Assembly: GCA_031269645.1 (NCBI GenBank) | Contig: JAISYW010000007.1 | Location: 1-5,171, forward strand | Source: Holosporaceae bacterium | GTDB taxonomy: Bacteria > Pseudomonadota > Alphaproteobacteria > UBA3830 | Length of the DNA stretch: 5,171 bases | Reading direction: 5' to 3' | In this document: in pieces, positions 1-3,336 of the stretch | Position numbering within the stretch: the stretch's first letter is position 1 | How the letters are laid out: each line of letters starts with the position of its first letter | The notes under the pieces: model-generated | Database searches by the model: none | What the model was told of the DNA's origin: nothing | Seen by the model: the letters and a program-made list of their open reading frames with translations, nothing else | Program-made: the position numbers and the translations under genes

Positions 1-9
1 TCCTCCTGT
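1..9 (-). promoter_or_regulatory. Ribosome binding site of a gene beyond the left edge
   Basis: Reads ACAGGAGGA on the minus strand, right at the window edge and after the last visible short frame ends (TAA at 14-12). A start codon is expected within about 10 nt outside the window. Confidence 0.6.
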
Positions 10-56
10 AATGTTATTGACCATTCTGGCCATTCATTCCGCCGAACCCATCGGCG

Positions 57-109
57 TTATCCGTTGCCCTCAAGTGTCTTGATAAAACGTCGCATCATCT
101 TTTAATCAT
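57..109 (-). other. Overlapping micro-ORFs behind a strong ribosome binding site
   Basis: GGAGG (122-118) is followed about 8 nt later by ATG at 109, giving only M-I-K-R before TGA (97-95). That stop overlaps the ATG at 98, which begins MMRRFIKTLEGNG and ends with TAA at 59-57. The stop-start overlap would allow reinitiation. Past the TGA, the first frame stays open for 27 codons, ending at 14-12 just before the ribosome binding site at the window edge. This may be chance at such length. No product is recognised. Confidence 0.25.
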
Positions 110-177
110 TATGCTTCGCCTCCTTCATCCGGGCATATTTAATCGAGACAGGCTCAAGACATTCGCCCTGAGCCTGT
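102..177 (-). other. Second hairpin/SIKYAR module, without a start codon
   Basis: Copy of the module at 1049-990. Bases 153-115 match 1028-990 at 29 of 39 positions without gaps. A 9-bp perfect stem (177-169 with 156-148) precedes the frame GAG CCT GTC, then SIKYAR (146-129), then MKEAKHND and TAA (104-102). The frame is closed upstream by a TGA, with no ATG, GTG or TTG before SIKYAR, so this copy is either a remnant or read by some unusual means. AGGAGG (123-118) again sits just behind SIKYAR. Between 319 and 178 I see no intact gene, only short overlapping frames (for example an SD-less ATG ATG at 237 with seven codons). Confidence 0.5.
148..177. repeat. Hairpin of the second SIKYAR module
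   Basis: ACAGGCTCA and TGAGCCTGT pair perfectly over 9 bp around a 12-nt loop. It occupies the same position relative to SIKYAR as the hairpin at 1022-1049, although the arm sequences differ. Confidence 0.7.
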
Positions 178-319
178 AGTTTAATTATCGTTATTATTTG
201 TCATCTGACGCCACTAACGTCGCTTTATTATCATCATTAATTTTTATCTATTATTGTTTTTGCTCCGTCGGACTGACGCACTCTTTGAGGCAGTCGCGGC
301 TGATAAATATTAGTGTCTT

Positions 320-880
320 TTAATTATTTTCTTCTTGAGTTTCTACTTCTTCTTTATTATTTTCGTGAGTTAATATTTTTTCCCAATAGGCTACCGTGTC
401 TGCTACTCTATCACCCAGCCTTCTTTCCGTCCATTCTGTATGTATATCGTCTGCACAACGCGAGTAATATTTCGCTTCTTTTTTAATGTTTTTCAGTTTG
501 TCAATAGCGGCATTCAGATAATCCAAAGGCACATTCATTGGAGAATCCAGAAACAGCAAGTCAAATGCGTTTAAACAAACCCCCGCGACACATTCCTCTC
601 CATTATCCATGATGAATTCACAGGGAGATTCATGTTGCAGACAGAATGATTCTAGGGCTTTCTCAAAATCATGCCTTGTTAGTTCGTCCTTATCGTCATC
701 TTGGTCGTTCATAACCCTTTCCCAGCTTCTTAACAAATTCCACACCTTGAACGCGTAGAACAGAGTATCTACCGGAAAACAGCCGTCCGAAGAAGTTTCA
801 CAAGCTATTTTCAGAAAGTGAGGTATCTCCTCAATTGCTTCCCTAATTTTTCTTGATTGCACAGCTTCTTTTCTATTCAC
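320..880 (-). CDS. Hypothetical Cys-containing acidic protein (186 aa)
   Basis: No family recognised. The frame can be opened six codons earlier (GTG at 898), but GGAG at 892-889 sits 8 nt before the GTG at 880, which makes 880 the likely start and gives 186 residues. The protein looks soluble, with no signal peptide or membrane span. It has an acidic stretch DQDDDKDE (about 59-66) and a glutamate/asparagine-rich C-terminus. Seven cysteines occur; four are grouped as C80-x6-C87-x9-C97-x4-C102, which could bind metal but does not match a zinc finger I know. The TAA stop is at 320. It follows a promoter (1132-1104), a hairpin and a short ORF, and it precedes another ribosome binding site at the left window edge, so it probably belongs to an operon continuing outside the window. 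Confidence 0.8.
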   Translation of the reverse strand: MNRKEAVQSRKIREAIEEIPHFLKIACETSSDGCFPVDTLFYAFKVWNLLRSWERVMNDQDDDKDELTRHDFEKALESFCLQHESPCEFIMDNGEECVAGVCLNAFDLLFLDSPMNVPLDYLNAAIDKLKNIKKEAKYYSRCADDIHTEWTERRLGDRVADTVAYWEKILTHENNKEEVETQEENN

Positions 881-888
881 GATACTTG

Positions 889-892
889 CTCC
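889..892 (-). promoter_or_regulatory. Ribosome binding site deciding the GTG start at 880
   Basis: GGAG, 8 nt before GTG at 880. It lies inside the frame if translation began at the earlier GTG (898), which has no such site. Confidence 0.7.
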
Positions 893-921
893 TTTCACTA
901 ATTCTTCGCCGGTGGTTTCGC

Positions 922-948
922 AATAATCCGGCTTATCCGATTATTATA
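922..948 (-). promoter_or_regulatory. Dyad overlapping a possible TATAAT, candidate operator
   Basis: AATAATCCGG (922-931) and CCGATTATT (937-945) form a dyad with one bulged base. A TATAAT (948-943) on the minus strand overlaps its edge, about 65 nt before the 186-residue gene, but no good -35 is visible at proper spacing. It may be a weak regulated promoter or only an RNA hairpin. Confidence 0.25.
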
Positions 949-976
949 AAGCGCGATATATTTACAGCCGCGTCGT

Positions 977-1060
977 TCAGGTCATCATATTCACCTCCTG
1001 TTTTCTGGCATATTTTATTGAGGCAGCCCCGGTATTATCAGGGGCTGCCGCTTTTTTCAT
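977..1060 (-). CDS. Possible 27-residue peptide containing SIKYAR
   Basis: ATG at 1060 opens 27 codons to TGA. The peptide begins MKKAAAPDN and contains SIKYAR (residues 14-19, bases 1021-1004). No ribosome binding site is visible before the ATG, and the first third overlaps a strong hairpin, so translation is uncertain. Coding is supported by the copy at 146-129, where SIKYAR is retained although four of 18 bases differ, all synonymously (TCA/TCG, ATA/ATT, AGA/CGG). An AGGAGG (999-994) lies inside its 3' end, 5 nt before two in-frame ATGs that leave only three codons. It lies between a predicted promoter and the 186-residue gene, so it could be a leader peptide or a vestige of a larger coding segment. 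Confidence 0.35.
   Translation of the reverse strand: MKKAAAPDNTGAASIKYARKQEVNMMT
1022..1057 (+). terminator. Strong hairpin: plus-strand terminator or minus-strand leader structure
   Basis: GGCAGCCCC and GGGGCTGCC form a perfect 9-bp stem (1022-1030 with 1041-1049), followed on the plus strand by GC and six T (1052-1057), a textbook terminator shape. No convincing plus-strand gene lies upstream. On the minus strand it would lie in the leader after the promoter at 1132-1104, overlapping the first codons of the 27-residue ORF. The counterpart at 148-177 keeps the stem with other bases but has no clear T-run, which favours a leader role. Confidence 0.5.
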
Positions 1061-1103
1061 GCGTACGCGTTTTGCTTGGGTTTTTATTCGAGGGATTTTG
1101 TTT

Positions 1104-1132
1104 TATAAAATGCCCCTTATATATATGTTCAA
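1104..1132 (-). promoter_or_regulatory. Predicted sigma-70 promoter for the 186-residue gene unit
   Basis: TTGAAC (1132-1127), 17-nt spacer, TTTATA (1109-1104) on the minus strand. It follows the terminator at 1246-1224 and points at the hairpin, the short ORF and the 186-residue gene. Expected start of transcription is near 1097. Confidence 0.5.
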
Positions 1133-1223
1133 AAAATTTTCTTTTTCAAATTTTTCTTGAAGTGCCAGGCGGATTTCCCGGACGCGCAGAATTTATTTTG
1201 GAATATTTTAAAAGGAAGAACAT

Positions 1224-1246
1224 AAAAAATGCCGAGAAAACCCGGC
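1224..1246 (-). terminator. Rho-independent terminator
   Basis: On the minus strand, GCCGG and TCGGC (1246-1231, last pair G-U) enclose GTTTTC and are followed by A and six T (1229-1224). The stem is short (5 bp). It lies at the end of the unit carrying the two paralogues and just before the next promoter, which fits. Confidence 0.5.
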
Positions 1247-1312
1247 TTTGTTATATTCAGGATTATTTCATCGATTTATATTTTAGATAATATGCCGTTC
1301 GTTTTTAGTTCT

Positions 1313-1445
1313 CGAAAGTATCATCACAAGACCACAACCACCCCAAAAAATATTTCTCCGAATTGAAGACTTGGGTTTGTTGGCACGAATTTTTGGGGTA
1401 GAATTGTGGCGGGCATTTTTTCCCGCCCCAAAATCGCGGAGTTAA
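1313..1445. repeat. 133-bp dispersed element, copy A, behind the paralogue operon
   Basis: Second copy of the element at 3198-3330. Core differences are 1378 (T, C in B), 1389 (A, G in B), 1422 (C, T in B) and 1428 (C, A in B). The ACCCCAAAAA/TTTTTGGGGT stem is intact. The distal hairpin is reduced to GGCGGG (1408-1413) with CCCGCC (1422-1427), since position 1428 breaks the outer pairs. On the minus strand it follows a possible relic gene end whose stop is in the same register as the primase stop. Confidence 0.93.
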
Positions 1446-1451
1446 TTTGAC

Positions 1452-1562
1452 TCAATCGGCTTTGTCATCCGCTTCAGTTTTCGCGTGAAAATTGTTTATC
1501 CCGGAGTTGGTTTGAGGTAACTTTATTACCTGTATGATTGTCTTGATGTTTTGTGTTTTTTT
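1452..1562 (-). pseudogene. Possible relic of a gene 3' end, related to the primase tail
   Basis: An open frame without a good start ends ...NNFHAKTEADDKAD and TGA (1454-1452). When the two 133-bp elements are aligned at their constant offset of 1885, this TGA falls exactly on the primase TAA (3339-3337). The last 12 codons match the primase end at 23 of 36 bases (HAKTEADDKAD against YAQKKTDNSED). This suggests that a piece of a primase-like gene end was duplicated with the element behind it. Similarity fades further upstream, and the frame runs into the inverted repeat at 1566-1619. Compositional similarity of Lys/Asp-rich tails is an alternative explanation. Confidence 0.35.
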
Positions 1563-1565
1563 GCG

Positions 1566-1619
1566 TAGAAACAAAATGCACGGGAAACAATTTAACGTTT
1601 ACCGTGCATTTTGTTTCTA
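1566..1619. repeat. Perfect 18-bp inverted repeat
   Basis: The arm TAGAAACAAAATGCACGG (1566-1583) is perfectly complementary to 1602-1619, around an 18-nt spacer in which AAAC (1585-1588) and GTTT (1597-1600) can pair further. It starts 36 bp after the stop of the 162-residue gene. On the minus strand it is followed by CGCAAAAAAAC rather than a U-run, so it is not a classical terminator; it could protect an mRNA 3' end, stall polymerase with a factor, or be a protein binding site. Confidence 0.8.
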
Positions 1620-1655
1620 ATATTTCGCTATTTTATTTATTACTTTGACTCTCTG

Positions 1656-2144
1656 CTATATTATATTTAAACGTCTTCCCATTTCAATACCCGCCTCGTT
1701 CAGGCATAAACCGTCGAAAACCACATCCAGTTTACTTTGAACGCCGTCTATGTAATAACGTACAAATCTAAAATCTACACCATCTTTGACAAGCAAATTA
1801 GCGAAGAGTATCCACCAAGCAGGGCATGTCATGTCAAATAGCCTTTTTTCCAAGACCCCTCCTTTGTCCTCTCTCCAAGCTCCAAAATATAGTGAAACCA
1901 AAACAAGCGACTCAACACTACTTTTTTCATCAGGTATCAAGATATTACTTGTATATTCGCGGAGATCAAGGTTTAAGGGATCATCAGGAAGATGAATAAA
2001 CTTTCTTGCTTCGTTAATTATCTTCTTTAGCTCTGCAAGTAAATTTTTATCCGAGCGACTGACGATATCTCCAATGTTCTCATGTACGCGAAGACTGAAA
2101 TCCGCCGATGATTCAAATTTTTGGGGACATAATTTAATTGTCAT
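1656..2144 (-). CDS. Hypothetical protein, second of two tandem paralogues (162 aa)
   Basis: Diverged copy of the preceding gene, function unknown. An upstream in-frame ATG at 2168 lacks a ribosome binding site. I prefer ATG at 2144 because AAAGGA lies 10 nt before it and because this start puts the RSDK motif at residues 30-33, exactly as in the paralogue. The start overlaps the preceding stop by 11 bp, implying translational coupling. Conserved blocks: KLxPxKF (4-10), DF (15-16), RSDK (30-33), PDE (71-73), WWI (110-112), FRFVR (125-129) and a SKLDVVF segment. It lacks the C-terminal extension of its neighbour and ends in TAG shortly after the last shared block. Such side-by-side, unequal copies could be two subunits or a duplication undergoing decay; nothing in this reading frame looks broken. 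Confidence 0.85.
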   Translation of the reverse strand: MTIKLCPQKFESSADFSLRVHENIGDIVSRSDKNLLAELKKIINEARKFIHLPDDPLNLDLREYTSNILIPDEKSSVESLVLVSLYFGAWREDKGGVLEKRLFDMTCPAWWILFANLLVKDGVDFRFVRYYIDGVQSKLDVVFDGLCLNEAGIEMGRRLNII

Positions 2145-2715
2145 GATTATCAATTCCTTTATACTCATCGAATGTTAAAGTTTGTAAGGTGGATTCGCTT
2201 TTCGCGTCAAGTGAATCGCTTATTGCCATCAGCGAGAAACAATCTTTATGATTTTCCATAATGCTGATTGCCTTATCGCTTAATTGTACCTGACCGAATG
2301 AAATATCCAAATCGAAATCACTTTCTATCTCTTGAGGACAGCGCACAAAGGTAAACGAACAGCCCTTGCGAAAGACAAGAATTTTCGTAAGGACTATCCA
2401 CCAATCAAACCAAGTCATTCGCATCACTGGTTCTTTCATGTTATTTTCCTGAGACGACAAGTAAAAAAACTTTAGCATGATTGATGACACGCTCCCGTTT
2501 TTATCCGGCACAACATAATCATCTAAAAACTTACTGACTTTTTCCTCCACGCTTTGCGGACAATCAAGCGCGGATATTGCCTCGGCAAAACCTTGGCTAA
2601 TTTCTAATGCAAGGCGTTTGTCGGAACGGATGATTGTTTTTTGTATCACATCATCCACATGATTTAAAAAATCAGTCGCCGATTTAAATTTCCGGGGTTG
2701 CAGTTTAAGTTTCAT
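2134..2715 (-). CDS. Hypothetical protein, first of two tandem paralogues (193 aa)
   Basis: I do not recognise this family. The 193-residue product has no signal peptide, no clear membrane segment and no known catalytic motif. It is a paralogue of the next gene: the first 46 residues align without gaps with 19 identities, including KF (9-10), DF (15-16) and RSDK (30-33). Shared blocks then recur: PD near residue 70, a WW pair (105-106) inside a hydrophobic stretch, FxFVR (121-125), and an S-x-x-D-x-D/V-x-F segment. It carries a C-terminal extension of about 37 residues that the partner lacks. The start is ATG with AGGAGG at 2734-2729, a rather long 13-nt spacing. It is the first large gene behind the promoter at 2914-2885, and its stop overlaps the start of the next gene, so the two are probably made together, perhaps as partners of one complex (inference). 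Confidence 0.88.
   Translation of the reverse strand: MKLKLQPRKFKSATDFLNHVDDVIQKTIIRSDKRLALEISQGFAEAISALDCPQSVEEKVSKFLDDYVVPDKNGSVSSIMLKFFYLSSQENNMKEPVMRMTWFDWWIVLTKILVFRKGCSFTFVRCPQEIESDFDLDISFGQVQLSDKAISIMENHKDCFSLMAISDSLDAKSESTLQTLTFDEYKGIDNHDN
2155..2160 (-). promoter_or_regulatory. Ribosome binding site deciding the ATG start at 2144
   Basis: AAAGGA, 10 nt before ATG at 2144 and within the last codons of the preceding gene, so translation is coupled. The alternative ATG at 2168 lacks a site. Confidence 0.65.
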
Positions 2716-2809
2716 AGTTTAATTCGTTCCTCCTGTTAGTTTTTTTCGTGTGCCTATTTTGCTTCGGTTATTTTTCACTTCGATGGATTCCCGACTACCG
2801 TTGCGCCTT

Positions 2810-2844
2810 TTATTCAGTTGCCAGTTTCATATCAACCTTCTCAT
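2810..2844 (-). other. Two coupled micro-ORFs in the leader of the paralogue operon
   Basis: GAGGGGG (2858-2852) precedes ATG at 2844, encoding M-R-R-L-I and TGA at 2829-2827. The stop overlaps ATG at 2830 (ATGA), which itself has AGAAGG 5 nt upstream and encodes M-K-L-A-T-E before TAA. Both lie in the predicted untranslated leader between the promoter and the 193-residue gene, where they could act as leader peptides. The first frame is again open after the TGA, up to a TAA 3 nt before the ATG of the 193-residue gene. Translation is unproven. Confidence 0.3.
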
Positions 2845-2884
2845 CAAACCACCCCCTCAATAATCGTTTATCAAGCTTATTTAT

Positions 2885-2914
2885 AGAATAGCACAGACAT
2901 ATTACGGCGTCCAA
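2885..2914 (-). promoter_or_regulatory. Predicted sigma-70 promoter for the paralogue operon
   Basis: TTGGAC (2914-2909), 18-nt spacer, TATTCT (2890-2885), with TGC just before the -10 (extended -10). It would give a leader of about 160 nt before the 193-residue gene, containing the two micro-ORFs. Confidence 0.5.
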
Positions 2915-3150
2915 TCGCATCAACCTTAAAATAGAAAGTTGTTAGCGTCGAAATTTTTAGCGGTATTTTCCGTAACAAAGGCCAACTCTATCCCTGCCGG
3001 ATTTTTCGTTTTTTTTCGCCTGAAACCACTTGGGTTCGTTATAGAAAAATTAAAAAAATAGAAAGGCTGGATATAGGAAGTATTTGAAGCAATCCGAGGT
3101 GTTAAACAAAAAAGTCGGGATTTCTTGTCAAGCTAACTGTTATCATGAGA
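2915..3150. other. Intergenic stretch without a recognised gene
   Basis: AT-rich, with A/T runs around 3010-3060. I find no reading frame with a start, ribosome binding site and protein-like content on either strand. The only notable feature is ACTTGGGTTCGTT (3028-3040), identical to 13 bases inside element B (3254-3266). Confidence 0.6.
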
Positions 3151-3182
3151 AGGGTTCGAGTATGCTTTTTAACTCAAACCCT
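3151..3182. repeat. Hairpin between the primase element and the paralogue operon
   Basis: GGGTTCGAGT (3152-3161) and ACTCAAACCC (3172-3181), plus one outer A-T pair, form an 11-position stem around a 10-nt spacer. The single imperfect pair is G-U in minus-strand RNA but C-A in plus-strand RNA, so it folds better in the primase transcript direction. No U-run follows, so termination is doubtful. Confidence 0.5.
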
Positions 3183-3197
3183 CATATTCAGAGCTTC

Positions 3198-3330
3198 CGA
3201 AAATCCCACCACAAGACCACAACCACCCCAAAAAATATTTCTCCGAATTGAAGACTTGGGTTCGTTGGCACGAGTTTTTGGGGTAGAATTGTGGCGGGCA
3301 TTTTTTTCCGCCACAAACATGCGGCGTTAA
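3198..3330. repeat. 133-bp dispersed element, copy B, behind the primase
   Basis: Matches 1313-1445 at a constant offset of 1885 with no gaps: 121 of 133 identical, and 104 of 108 in the core (3210-3317). It begins 7 bp after the primase stop on the minus strand. Internal inverted repeats: CCACAA (3217-3222) with TTGTGG (3289-3294); ACCCCAAAAA (3225-3234) with TTTTTGGGGT (3275-3284); and TTGTGGCGG (3289-3297) with CCGCCACAA (3308-3316). The first and third pairings share 3289-3294 and exclude each other. No poly-U follows on either strand, so it is not a standard terminator. Confidence 0.93.
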
Positions 3331-3336
3331 GTTACG

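Noticed and set aside
853..1290. Plus-strand open frame of 145 codons
   Set aside because: No ribosome binding site, runs through two hairpins and a promoter region, and its start lies antisense within the 186-residue gene; composition does not look like a protein.
2145..2168. Earlier ATG for the 162-residue protein
   Set aside because: It has no ribosome binding site, and it would add eight residues with no counterpart in the paralogue.
3150..3166. GGGTTCGAGT resembling a tRNA T-arm
   Set aside because: No acceptor, anticodon or D-arm at the right distances; the bases belong to the hairpin at 3151-3182.
1313..3330. CRISPR array or phage attachment sites
   Set aside because: Only two copies, 1885 bp apart, far longer than CRISPR repeats, with no spacers, cas gene, integrase or tRNA gene nearby.
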